A stretch of DNA of 42,539 nucleotides from an uncultured Prochlorococcus sp. (GTDB lineage: Bacteria > Cyanobacteriota > Cyanobacteriia > PCC-6307 > Cyanobiaceae), in the NCBI GenBank assembly GCA_902536455.1, contig CACAXN010000008.1, positions 1-42,539 of the forward strand. The letters run 5' to 3'. The position numbers and the translations under genes were made by a program. Numbering within the stretch: position 1 is the first letter of the stretch; each line of letters begins with the position of its first letter. Positions 8,909 through 17,017 of this stretch are shown piece by piece. The notes under the pieces are model-generated. The model saw only the letters and a program-made list of their open reading frames with translations. It ran no database searches and was not told the DNA's origin.

Positions 8909-10102
8909 TTAATTAGTCTTTATGGCTTCAGCTTGTTTTTTTGTCCAGGATGAAACACAAGGTATGCGCTTAAGATCACATCTATTAGAGTATTTTTTAG
9001 CGACTTCAACAACTTCTTCTAATAAGCCATTATCAAGGGTCGTTGGGTTTAAACCTAATTCAATAAAACATTTATTATCAACAATAAGATCATTTTCTAC
9101 AGCTTCATTCCTTGGATTGGGTAAATAATTAATTTCAGCTCCTGTAAGAGAAGCAACTTTTTTAGCTAGTTCTCCTACTTGATGACTCTCAGTCATTTGA
9201 TTAAAGATTTTGACTCTCTCTCCAGGTTTTGGAGGATTTTCAAGAGCAAGTTGTACACATTTTACAGAGTCTTTGATATGTATAAATGCTCTTGTTTGCC
9301 CTCCTGTACCATGAACACTTAATGGATATCCGATAGCAGCTTGCATGAGAAATCTGTTTAGAACAGTTCCATAATCTCCGTCATAGTCAAATCGGTTTGT
9401 CAATCTAGGATCTTTTAAAGTTGCTTCTGTATTTGTTCCCCAAACAATGCCTTGATGTAGATCAGTGATTCTTACAAGATCATTTTTGTTGTAGTAAAGA
9501 AATAATAATTGATCTAAAGTTTTAGTCATATGGTAAACACTGCCTGGGCTTGCAGGGTGCAATATTTCTTCTTCAAAGCGGCTTCCATCTGGTTGTGGAA
9601 CTTCAACTTTTAAATAACCTTCTGGAATTGTTGCACCTCGATGTGATCCGTATCCGTAGACTCCCATCGTTCCTAAATGAACTACATGAATATCTAAATT
9701 ACTCTCTACTATTGCAGCAAGAAGGTTGTGGGTGCCATTAACATTATTATCTACTGTATATCTTTTGGTAAAACTCGATTTCATCGAGTAAGGCGCAGCT
9801 CTTTGTTCTGCAAAATGGATCACAGAATCTGGTTTTTCATTGATGAGCAAATTAAGTAATTTTTGATATTGTTTAGAGATATCCATGTTAAGAAATCTCA
9901 TAGGCTTACCTCCAATCTCTTCCCAAGCAGAAAGTCGTTCTGTAATTGAAGCAATTGGAGTTAAAGATTCTACTTCTAGATCAATATCAATTTTTCTACG
10001 ACTTAAATTGTCGACAATAATTACATCATGATTTTGCTCTGCTAAATTCACCGCACAAGGCCAACCGCAAAAACCATCTCCACCTAGAACAATAACTTTC
10101 AC
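8909..10102 (-). CDS. sqdB: UDP-sulfoquinovose synthase SqdB
   Basis: Converts UDP-glucose plus sulfite to UDP-sulfoquinovose, the donor for SQDG synthesis. The 397-residue SDR-type nucleotide-sugar enzyme starts with the NAD-binding LGGDGFCGWPCAVNLA (6-21), a form characteristic of SQD1/SqdB. The catalytic set is T145 (HLGTMGVYGYG), Y190 and K194 (SVYHMTKTLDQ), matching the Thr/Tyr/Lys of plant SQD1. FAEQRAAPYSMKS lies near 98-110. The start is GTG at 10102; a GGAG at 10112-10109 on the minus strand, six bases upstream, supports it. It is the first gene of a two-gene unit with sqdX. In low-phosphate ocean water such cells use SQDG in place of phospholipids (established for marine picocyanobacteria). 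Confidence 0.97.
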   Translation of the reverse strand: MKVIVLGGDGFCGWPCAVNLAEQNHDVIIVDNLSRRKIDIDLEVESLTPIASITERLSAWEEIGGKPMRFLNMDISKQYQKLLNLLINEKPDSVIHFAEQRAAPYSMKSSFTKRYTVDNNVNGTHNLLAAIVESNLDIHVVHLGTMGVYGYGSHRGATIPEGYLKVEVPQPDGSRFEEEILHPASPGSVYHMTKTLDQLLFLYYNKNDLVRITDLHQGIVWGTNTEATLKDPRLTNRFDYDGDYGTVLNRFLMQAAIGYPLSVHGTGGQTRAFIHIKDSVKCVQLALENPPKPGERVKIFNQMTESHQVGELAKKVASLTGAEINYLPNPRNEAVENDLIVDNKCFIELGLNPTTLDNGLLEEVVEVAKKYSNRCDLKRIPCVSSWTKKQAEAIKTN

Positions 10103-10108
10103 TCAGAA

Positions 10109-10135
10109 CTCCAGAATTAAAAGATTCATAATATA
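10109..10135 (-). promoter_or_regulatory. Candidate -10 box and Shine-Dalgarno site for sqdB
   Basis: On the minus strand a TATATT hexamer (10135-10130) lies 27 bases upstream of the GTG start of sqdB, and a GGAG Shine-Dalgarno sequence (10112-10109) lies six bases upstream of it. The SD is good evidence for the GTG start. The -10 is one of several AT-rich possibilities in this 169-base gap, and no clear -35 is seen. Nothing else is evident in the gap beyond AT-rich sequence downstream of thiG. Confidence 0.35.
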
Positions 10136-10271
10136 TTTATTAAATTACTACAGTGTGCTTCCAATTTGCGAAAAAACATTGTAAATAGTTTCAAATCTTC
10201 TTTCTTAAGACGATAAATAAAATCAAATAATAAATTTTTATTTTCTTTGTAAACTTTCTAAATAAAGAGAA

Positions 10272-11066
10272 TTAGATAGATATGTTTATTTCCGGTGAAC
10301 TTGCTATTGCAAAGTCTTGTTTTTTAATTCTTCCAGCCAAAAAAGCTTGCCTGCCAGCTTTCACACCATAATTTATCGCTTGAGCCATTAGAGGAGGATT
10401 TTCAGCTTGTGCTATTGCACTATTGATTAAAACACCATCAGCTCCAAGTTCCATTGCTTGAGAAGCTTCACTTGGTACCCCAATTCCTGCGTCAATTATT
10501 ACTGGCACTTTTGCATTCTCAATAATTATACTTATATTTGATGAATTTAATAAACCTTGACCGGAGCCAATAGGCGAGCCTAATGGCATTACAGTTGCAC
10601 AACCTATTTCTTCTAGTCTTTTTGCAAGAATAGGATCTGAATTGATATAGGGGAGTACGGTAAAACCCTTTTTTATTAAAATTTCTGCTGCTTTCAGGGT
10701 TTCAATTGGATCTGGTAACAAATATTTTTTGTCAGGAATTACTTCTAACTTCACAAAATTATTTTCTTCTTGACCAGATAATTTTGCAAGTTCTCTTCCC
10801 AAAATTGCTATTCTGACTGCCTCATCGGAATTAATACAACCAGCTGTATTTGGAAGCATCCAGTATTTTTTCCAGTTGATCTTTTCGAGTAAATTTTCTC
10901 CAGTCTGTTCATTTTTAATTCTTCTAACAGCGACGGTTATAATTTCTGTTTCAGAATTTGACAAACTTCCTAACATATCTTGAGTAGATTTGTATTTGCC
11001 AGTGCCTACCATCAATCTACTGGAAAATTGTTTTCCTCCAATTATTAAAGACGAATAATTTTTCAT
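10272..11066 (-). CDS. thiG: Thiazole synthase ThiG
   Basis: Builds the thiazole phosphate half of thiamine from deoxyxylulose 5-phosphate, dehydroglycine and the ThiS thiocarboxylate. The 264-residue TIM-barrel protein opens with [19 protein letters not shown], carries VAVRRI (45-50), the Schiff-base lysine K106 in [10 protein letters not shown], and the phosphate-binding end [16 protein letters not shown] and [20 protein letters not shown]. It is a single-domain ThiG without a fused ThiO or ThiS. It starts two bases after the TPR gene and ends the rpmI-rplT-TPR-thiG run. There is no room for a TPP riboswitch directly before it, so its expression probably follows the ribosomal-protein operon. 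Confidence 0.95.
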   Translation of the reverse strand: MKNYSSLIIGGKQFSSRLMVGTGKYKSTQDMLGSLSNSETEIITVAVRRIKNEQTGENLLEKINWKKYWMLPNTAGCINSDEAVRIAILGRELAKLSGQEENNFVKLEVIPDKKYLLPDPIETLKAAEILIKKGFTVLPYINSDPILAKRLEEIGCATVMPLGSPIGSGQGLLNSSNISIIIENAKVPVIIDAGIGVPSEASQAMELGADGVLINSAIAQAENPPLMAQAINYGVKAGRQAFLAGRIKKQDFAIASSPEINISI

Positions 11067-11068
11067 AT

Positions 11069-11626
11069 TTAGAATCCCTTATCTTTAATACCCTTATAAG
11101 GTTTATAGTTGTTTCTTTTCTCTAACTCCTTACTTTTTTTAATTGCTGTTTTGTTTTTTGGATCTATCACCAAAACCTTTTGATAAGTTGCATATGCTAA
11201 GTCGTATTCAAGTAAACGCTGTTGCGCTGATGCAAGGTTATTTAGGGCTATAGGATATTCTGGGAGTGATTGTATTGCAGAGTTATAGTGTTTAATAGCT
11301 TTCTTAAATTCATTTTGAGCAGCATAAGAAAATCCTAAAGCATTATTTATTATCGCTTTGGCTTCATCAGGTTCATTTTCATAATTTTCAATTGCTTTTA
11401 AAAAAGTCTTGGTTGCTTCAGAATATAATCTTTTTTTTATTTGAATAGACCCAAATTCATATAATTCTGTAGCTTGAGTGAGAGAATCTAAACCTTTCTG
11501 CTCGAATTTTACTAAATTTAATTCTTCACTTCTTGTTCTTAGAAATTGTCTGAATACAAAAATAGAAATTATTATTAATACAATAAAAAGAATTATTAAA
11601 TAGGATTGAAAGGAAGAAATTTCCAT
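11069..11626 (-). CDS. Membrane-anchored TPR protein (Ycf37-like)
   Basis: The 185-residue protein has one N-terminal membrane helix (about 8-27, [19 protein letters not shown]) followed by three or so tetratricopeptide repeats (about 50-165): [20 protein letters not shown], then [25 protein letters not shown], then [26 protein letters not shown]. It ends in a Lys-rich tail. The architecture and length resemble Ycf37, a cyanobacterial and algal factor linked to photosystem I assembly or stability, but TPR proteins are easily confused and I offer this only as the best guess. It lies 36 bases after rplT and two bases before thiG, same strand. Confidence 0.78.
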   Translation of the reverse strand: MEISSFQSYLIILFIVLIIISIFVFRQFLRTRSEELNLVKFEQKGLDSLTQATELYEFGSIQIKKRLYSEATKTFLKAIENYENEPDEAKAIINNALGFSYAAQNEFKKAIKHYNSAIQSLPEYPIALNNLASAQQRLLEYDLAYATYQKVLVIDPKNKTAIKKSKELEKRNNYKPYKGIKDKGF

Positions 11627-11662
11627 TATTTAAAAATACTTTTCTAAATTATATTATTTTTT

Positions 11663-12010
11663 CTAATTACTAACGGAAGAAACAATTTTTTCAAAACACT
11701 TAGGATCGTTTAAGGCTAATTGAGCAAGCATTTTTCTATTAATGATAATTTCTGAATTTTTCATGCCATTTATTAACTTGCTATAGTTGGTCCCATTTAT
11801 CCTGGCAGATGCGTTAATTCTAGAAATCCAAAGTTTTCTAAAATCTCTTTTTCTTCTTCTTCTATCCCTATAAGCATTACAAAGAGCTTTCATTACTCTT
11901 TGATTTGCGGTTCTGAAAAGATTTTTGTTGCCGCCTCTAAAACCTTTTGCAAGATTTAGGATTTTGTTTCTTCTTTTTCTGGCTATGTTGCCTCTTTTTA
12001 CGCGTGCCAT
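11663..12010 (-). CDS. rplT: 50S ribosomal protein L20
   Basis: Early-assembly large-subunit protein binding 23S rRNA. The 115-residue sequence opens with [18 protein letters not shown] and continues with [21 protein letters not shown] and [20 protein letters not shown], all diagnostic of L20. Length is normal. It follows rpmI by 28 bases. In many bacteria infC precedes rpmI-rplT; here infC is about 29 kb away on the same strand, so the pair is detached from it and the classical L20-infC leader control is not available in the usual form. Confidence 0.97.
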   Translation of the reverse strand: MARVKRGNIARKRRNKILNLAKGFRGGNKNLFRTANQRVMKALCNAYRDRRRRKRDFRKLWISRINASARINGTNYSKLINGMKNSEIIINRKMLAQLALNDPKCFEKIVSSVSN

Positions 12011-12038
12011 GAATATCTAATAAAAATTGGTTAAAGAT

Positions 12039-12236
12039 TTATGCGTATGGAATCATTAATTTTACATTATCAGCATCTCTTTCATCAACTACGGCTTTTG
12101 TCGATAGATGTCTTTTTAATTTTGAGCTTTTATGATCAAGTAAATGATTGTGGAAAGCTCTTCTTCTCATAAATTTACCCGTCGCAGTAGCTTTAAATCT
12201 TTTAGCAGCTGATTTACGAGTTTTTAGTTTAGACAT
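12039..12236 (-). CDS. rpmI: 50S ribosomal protein L35
   Basis: Small basic large-subunit protein. I start it at the ATG at 12236, giving 65 residues beginning [20 protein letters not shown], the usual N-terminus; an upstream codon at 12245 would add [18 protein letters not shown] in the middle is typical. First gene of rpmI-rplT-TPR-thiG and divergent from the SpoIID-domain gene at 12328, with 91 bases between that must hold both promoters. In the minus direction TATAAA occurs about 40 bases upstream of the start. Confidence 0.96.
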   Translation of the reverse strand: MSKLKTRKSAAKRFKATATGKFMRRRAFHNHLLDHKSSKLKRHLSTKAVVDERDADNVKLMIPYA

Positions 12237-12327
12237 TGAAGTCAAATGTGTTTAATTAGGATAATCTAAACCTTTATACGCATTGGTGCAAATTAAAGTT
12301 TTTAATTGATAAGGAAAGTTCTAACTT

Positions 12328-13866
12328 ATGAAACTAAAATTTGCCTTTTTAAACTTATTTTTAGGATGCATCTCTCTTTTATTAATAAACACTAAATTTA
12401 CTTCAGATGTCAAAGGAGAAGTACTGCCAAAGGTTGAACTCAAAAATGAAATTAAAAAAGGAAATTTTTTAATTGGTTTAAAGCAATATTTAGGCGGGGA
12501 GAATGACAGTTTTTCAAAAAAAAAGATTATTAATTTTATCTCTAATAAAGGTTTTTTAAACCTGATATCGTCCAACGGTATTAAACATAAATCAAAACAG
12601 ATACAAATTAGCTGGGTGGATATACCCATCAAAAATCCAAAAACAATCGAAAGAATTGTTTTTGGGCCTTTTGCAAGCTATGAATCAGCAAAAAAACAAG
12701 CAGAGAAACTTGAAAGTAAAGGATTTCAGACGACTGTTGCTTACCCTAAAAATTGGGAAGTATGGGTTCCATTTGAAGATGATCTGCCAGAGTTTGAATT
12801 AAAATATAGGATTTCCAGAAAAATAAAAAATTTTCAAATTACTCCTTTTCTTAGAAATGAATATAGTGTTATGAAACTTGAAGGACCTATATATATTAAC
12901 GCTCAAGAGGAAATAAAAATAAATGGTGTCAATTTTGGCAAGAATTTTTATTTAATAAAAGATTCATATGGAACTTGGACATTAGTTCAAAAAATTGAAT
13001 TTGACGACTATTTGGCAGGTGTTTTGCCATATGAAATTGGACCGAATTCTCCTTTAGAAGCACTCAAGGCTCAAGCAGTTATTGCAAGAACTTGGGGCAT
13101 ATTTAATTCGGATAGATTTAATATGGATAAATATCATTTATGTATAAGCACTCAATGTCAAGTTTATAAGCCATCTAAAATTTCAAATAAAAACGTAAAA
13201 AAAGCTATAGACGCAACTTCAAATTTAATTCTCACTTATGGAGATCAACCAATAAATGCTTTTTACCATGGTTCCAATGGTGGAATATCTGCAACTGCAG
13301 GCGAGTCTTGGCAAATGCAAGATTATTCTTATTTTAATTCAATCATTGATGGTTCAAAATTATTAAATAAAATTTTTAAACTTCCAATTACAAATGAATC
13401 AGATTTAAATAATTTTTTAGATTTTGATAATGAACAGTTTTATGGGAACTATCATTCTCTTTTTCGATGGAATAAGAAAATTTCTAGTCTTGAAATTAAA
13501 GAAAAGTTAATTAAAAACAAACTTATAAATGTTAATGATGATGTTTTGGATTTAAATTCTATTGAACGTGGGTCTAGTGGCAGAGTGACAAAGTTGGAAA
13601 TACAAACGGACAAAGTTAATAAATCTATTGTTCTAATTAAAGATGATATTCGAAGAGTATTAAATTTTATACCTAGTAATTTGTTTACTATTAATAAATT
13701 AAGTGATGATTTATGGCTTTTGAAAGGAGGAGGCTTCGGCCATGGTGTAGGTTTATCTCAGTCAGGAGCAATTGAAATGGCTAAATTAGGATTCTCTTAT
13801 GAACAAATATTGAATCATTACTATCGAAATGCAAAACTGAAAAAAATTGAGATATTGTCTCAATGA
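12328..13866 (+). CDS. SpoIID/LytB-domain envelope protein
   Basis: The SpoIID fold cleaves peptidoglycan glycan strands as a lytic transglycosylase in spore formers; its cyanobacterial relatives are uncharacterised. The 512-residue protein has a signal peptide or N-terminal anchor (about 1-21, with FAFLNLFLGCISLLLI), a SPOR-like region (about 92-150, with ERIVFGPFASYESAKKQAEKL), and a SpoIID domain from about 210: DYLAGVLPYEIG with the likely catalytic E236, then EALKAQAVIARTWG. The far end has the typical GGGFGHGVGLSQSGAIEMA and a final QILNHYYRNA. It is followed after 27 bases by a membrane glycosyltransferase on the same strand. Function as a cell wall enzyme is inferred from the fold. 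Confidence 0.88.
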   Translation: MKLKFAFLNLFLGCISLLLINTKFTSDVKGEVLPKVELKNEIKKGNFLIGLKQYLGGENDSFSKKKIINFISNKGFLNLISSNGIKHKSKQIQISWVDIPIKNPKTIERIVFGPFASYESAKKQAEKLESKGFQTTVAYPKNWEVWVPFEDDLPEFELKYRISRKIKNFQITPFLRNEYSVMKLEGPIYINAQEEIKINGVNFGKNFYLIKDSYGTWTLVQKIEFDDYLAGVLPYEIGPNSPLEALKAQAVIARTWGIFNSDRFNMDKYHLCISTQCQVYKPSKISNKNVKKAIDATSNLILTYGDQPINAFYHGSNGGISATAGESWQMQDYSYFNSIIDGSKLLNKIFKLPITNESDLNNFLDFDNEQFYGNYHSLFRWNKKISSLEIKEKLIKNKLINVNDDVLDLNSIERGSSGRVTKLEIQTDKVNKSIVLIKDDIRRVLNFIPSNLFTINKLSDDLWLLKGGGFGHGVGLSQSGAIEMAKLGFSYEQILNHYYRNAKLKKIEILSQ

Positions 13867-13893
13867 CAGTTAAGTAATTAAAAATTTACTTTT

Positions 13894-15195
13894 ATGAGTA
13901 AGGGTTTTTATAAAAATCGAAGATTGAAGTCGTTTATATTTTTTAGTGCTTGTTTCTTAGTAGCTTTTATTCCTCATGCTTACAATATCGAAAATTTCTT
14001 TTACGTTATATTAACTCTTGCTTTTGTGATTGTTTTTTACGGTTTGAAAGTTATTTCTAGAAATTTCAAAAGGAACAACGTTTCAAATACTTTAAGCAGC
14101 AGAATTAGCAATAAAGATTTACCTGTGCTTGATATTTTAGTGGCAGCTAGAGATGAAGAGAATGTCATAGCAAGATTAGTTGAAAGATTATTTAGTTTAG
14201 ATTATCCAACAAATAAATTAAATATTTATATAATTGACGATGGTAGTTCTGATAAGACCCCTTTAATTTTAGATAGATTATCTAGACACTATGAAAAGCT
14301 AAAAGTTGTAAGTCGTTCTCCAAACGCAGGAGGAGGAAAGTCAGGAGCTTTGAATTATGCCTTGAAATTTACTCATGGAGAATGGTTATTAGTTTTGGAT
14401 GCTGATGCTGAATTAAAACAAGATTCTTTGATAAGGTTATTTAGTTTTGTAGAAGAGGGTGATTGGTCTGCAGTTCAATTAAGAAAATCAGTAACAAATG
14501 TAAGTAAGAATTTTTTAACTTCCTGTCAGTCAATGGAGATGGCTATGGACGCAATCTTTCAATATGGAAGATTATCAGTTGCTGGAGTTTCTGAATTAAG
14601 GGGAAATGGCCAATTAATTAAGAAAGAAACATTATTAGCATGTGGTTCTTTTAATGAAGATACAGTTACAGATGATCTTGATTTGAGTTTAAGATTATTA
14701 TTATCAAAATCTAGAATTGGAATATTATGGGATCCTCCAGTCATGGAGGAAGCAGTTGAGAATTTAAATGCTTTATTAGCGCAAAGGCAAAGATGGGCAG
14801 AGGGGGGGTTGCAAAGATTCTTTGATTATGGAGATCAATTATTGACCAATAAAATTGATTATTTGCAAAAATTTGATTTAACTTACTTCTTCATCTTGCA
14901 ATATGCACTACCAATCATTTCTATTTGTGATTTAGTTTTCAGTATTGCTTTATTAGATTCACCAATTTACTGGCCTATTTCATTTACAGCATTTATGTTA
15001 TCTGGAATTGCTTTTTGGTATGGTTCTTCTTGCAAAAGCGAAGTACCTGTATTGCAAAAAAGCAATTTTTTGATGGTATTTTTATCTGTTTTTTATTTAT
15101 CACATTGGTTTTTAGTAATCCCTTGGGTAACAATAAAGATGTCTATTTTACCTAAAAAGATACTCTGGCGAAAAACTCTTCATACAGGAGTTTAG
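13894..15195 (+). CDS. Membrane GT2 family processive-type glycosyltransferase
   Basis: Inverting GT-A glycosyltransferase with the full D,D,D,QxxRW set in 433 residues: DDGSSD (115-120), DAD (169-171), TDDLD (259-263) and QRQRW (297-301). Two N-terminal hydrophobic helices (about 13-27 and 35-54) and three C-terminal ones (about 330-355, 358-376, 392-416) place the catalytic domain at the membrane. The layout is shared by polysaccharide synthases such as poly-N-acetylglucosamine synthase and by the cyanobacterial monoglucosyldiacylglycerol synthase (MgdA), which makes the first glycolipid of the thylakoid. MgdA is an attractive identity given sqdB, sqdX and desC in the same window, but sequence alone does not decide. 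Its stop is one base from the convergent dnaX stop. Confidence 0.85.
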   Translation: MSKGFYKNRRLKSFIFFSACFLVAFIPHAYNIENFFYVILTLAFVIVFYGLKVISRNFKRNNVSNTLSSRISNKDLPVLDILVAARDEENVIARLVERLFSLDYPTNKLNIYIIDDGSSDKTPLILDRLSRHYEKLKVVSRSPNAGGGKSGALNYALKFTHGEWLLVLDADAELKQDSLIRLFSFVEEGDWSAVQLRKSVTNVSKNFLTSCQSMEMAMDAIFQYGRLSVAGVSELRGNGQLIKKETLLACGSFNEDTVTDDLDLSLRLLLSKSRIGILWDPPVMEEAVENLNALLAQRQRWAEGGLQRFFDYGDQLLTNKIDYLQKFDLTYFFILQYALPIISICDLVFSIALLDSPIYWPISFTAFMLSGIAFWYGSSCKSEVPVLQKSNFLMVFLSVFYLSHWFLVIPWVTIKMSILPKKILWRKTLHTGV

Positions 15196-15196
15196 T

Positions 15197-16960
15197 TTAT
15201 TCATCAAGCTCTATAATTTCTCCATTAAAAAAGTTCGCTAAGTTTTTTGAACTATCATCATAAGTTTCCTCGTTAGATATTTTTGGTGACGAATTAGTTT
15301 TTGGTTCTATTTTTTTGATTGGTCGAAAATTATTTACTTCATTTTGGGTTATTTCTGGAGTGTTTGTTGGGTTACTTTTATTTAATTGTTTGGTTGAAAA
15401 ATTAAGTATTATTCCATCTCCAAATACCTTTTTTAAGGTATTTTCAATTATAACTTTTCTGCTTCTTATCATATTTTCCCAGTTTGGAGATAATGCAATT
15501 GTGATTTTCTCCGAATCAAAACTTTCAAGTTCGGCTTGTTGTGAAAGTAACATTCTTGTGGATGGTAATTCTACTTTAGAAAGAATTAATTCCCATTTAT
15601 CTTTTAAATTGTTTGATTCAGGATTATTTTTTTTGTTGTCAGAAATATTTCCCATACTTTCTTTTTCAAGAACGTCAAATTTATCTAATTTTCCGTCTTT
15701 TTTTTCGATCAATTCCTCGCGAATCATCTCTTTTTTGATACTTGGTTTTTGAATTTCATTAGAAATATTTTCTTTATTAGTCATTGCAATATTTTTTATC
15801 TTCTCATGCTTCTCCTCAGTAGCACTATTTTTATTTTCTTCATTATTATAAAAATTATTTATCTCTTGATTATCTAGAAGACCAGTTAAATGTATTTCAA
15901 ACCAAAGCCTTGGATTATCACTTGTTTTGATTTGATATTCAATATTTCTCAGATTATTATGCCATTTAATAATTGTTGATTTATTTATTCTTTTTGAGAT
16001 TTTATCCAATTCATCTTGAAATTCATCTGACGTATAATAAAGGTCTGAATATTTATTTTTTGTAGTGTGAAGTAGTAGATCCCTTGTTATATTCAATAAT
16101 CCAATAATTATTTGAAGGGGTTCGTTTCCTGCATCATATAATTTGTTGCAGGTGATAATTAATGACTCTGGTTTATTCTCAACCAATGATTTAATCAGAT
16201 TTGTTAATTCATTTTCTGATACTTCTCCTAGGAGGTTTTGGATATTATTAATTGTTATTCCTTCTGGTAAAAGATTCAATTGTTCAAGGAGGCTTTGTGC
16301 ATCTCTCATGCCTCCATTTGATCTTTTTGCAATCATTTTTAATGCCTGAACTTCGTACTCAATGGATTCTTTTTCGGCGATTTCTGATAAATGTTGAAAA
16401 ATATCACTAGGGCTTATTCTTCTAAAATCAAACTTTTGGCATCTACTTTTTATTGTACTTAATACTCTTTCAGGATTTGTCGTCGCAAGGATAAAGACAA
16501 CTCTTGAGGGTGGTTCTTCAATAGTTTTTAGTAAAGCATTTGAAGCTGCCGTTGAAAGCATATGACATTCATCAATAACATATACTTTCCATCTCGCTTG
16601 AGTAGGTGCAAATCTCGCTCTTTCTATAATTTCTCTTATATTTTCTACTCCTGTATTTGATGCTGCATCAATCTCGATAATATCTAGAGCTCCCCCATCT
16701 GTAATTTGTCTACATAAGTCACATTTACAACAAGGATTTATCGTAGGTTGGTTGAATGCCTGGCAATTTAGAGATTTTGCAAATATTCTTGCGCTTGATG
16801 TTTTTCCAGTACCTCTTGGACCATTAAAAAGATATGCAGGAGCAATTTTTTTTGTTAATAGTGCTTGTTTGAGTGTAATGGATATAAATTTTTGCCCAAC
16901 CAGTTCGTCTAAGTTGTTTGGTCTATATTTTTGATGATAAGGCTTATGTATATTTTGCAT
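15197..16960 (-). CDS. dnaX: DNA polymerase III subunits tau/gamma
   Basis: Clamp-loader ATPase that also organises the replisome. In 587 residues: Walker A FNGPRGTGKTSS (45-56), a zinc site made by C66, C77, C80 and C83, Walker B VYVIDECHML, and the sensor/SRC motif around 172-174 (IKSRCQ). Domains I-III run to about 370; an acidic, Lys/Asn-rich linker follows (about 370-445), then a C-terminal tau domain (about 450-587). There is no intein, unlike the dnaX of Synechocystis 6803. In the linker an A8 run encodes K420-K421 and could permit frameshifting to a short form (separate entry). It lies 57 bases after clpX, last in tig-clpP-clpX-dnaX. Confidence 0.95.
   Translation of the reverse strand: MQNIHKPYHQKYRPNNLDELVGQKFISITLKQALLTKKIAPAYLFNGPRGTGKTSSARIFAKSLNCQAFNQPTINPCCKCDLCRQITDGGALDIIEIDAASNTGVENIREIIERARFAPTQARWKVYVIDECHMLSTAASNALLKTIEEPPSRVVFILATTNPERVLSTIKSRCQKFDFRRISPSDIFQHLSEIAEKESIEYEVQALKMIAKRSNGGMRDAQSLLEQLNLLPEGITINNIQNLLGEVSENELTNLIKSLVENKPESLIITCNKLYDAGNEPLQIIIGLLNITRDLLLHTTKNKYSDLYYTSDEFQDELDKISKRINKSTIIKWHNNLRNIEYQIKTSDNPRLWFEIHLTGLLDNQEINNFYNNEENKNSATEEKHEKIKNIAMTNKENISNEIQKPSIKKEMIREELIEKKDGKLDKFDVLEKESMGNISDNKKNNPESNNLKDKWELILSKVELPSTRMLLSQQAELESFDSEKITIALSPNWENMIRSRKVIIENTLKKVFGDGIILNFSTKQLNKSNPTNTPEITQNEVNNFRPIKKIEPKTNSSPKISNEETYDDSSKNLANFFNGEIIELDE
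15681..15718 (-). promoter_or_regulatory. Candidate programmed frameshift site in dnaX
   Basis: On the coding (minus) strand: a Shine-Dalgarno-like GAGGA (15718-15714), eight bases, then eight A (15705-15698) read as GAA AAA AAA, then GAC. The heptamer A AAA AAA fits the X XXY YYZ slippery rule. A -1 shift reads AGA CGG AAA ATT AGA TAA, ending a product of 426 residues. A +1 shift reads ACG GAA AAT TAG, ending at 424. The E. coli dnaX signal has the same order (SD about ten bases upstream of A AAA AAG) and gives gamma of 431 residues. I see no convincing downstream hairpin. A8 runs and shifted stops are frequent in AT-rich DNA, hence moderate confidence. Confidence 0.42.
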
Positions 16961-17017
16961 TTATTTTTCATTAATTAGAAAAATTCGGGATTCAATTAAA
17001 ACAATTAAACTCTAACT

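Noticed and set aside
11067-11068. TPP riboswitch before thiG
   Set aside because: Only two bases separate thiG from the preceding gene.
12321-12632. Minus-strand open frame of 103 codons over the start of the SpoIID gene
   Set aside because: It is the complement of the Lys-rich N-terminal part of a well-supported gene and shows no family motif.
15315-15752. Plus-strand open frame of 145 codons
   Set aside because: It is antisense to the low-complexity linker and tail of dnaX; its hydrophobic/Ser-rich composition is the mirror of Lys/Asn/Glu codons.
15197-16960. Intein in DnaX, as in Synechocystis 6803
   Set aside because: The ATPase motifs are contiguous and the total length is 587 residues, so there is no insertion.
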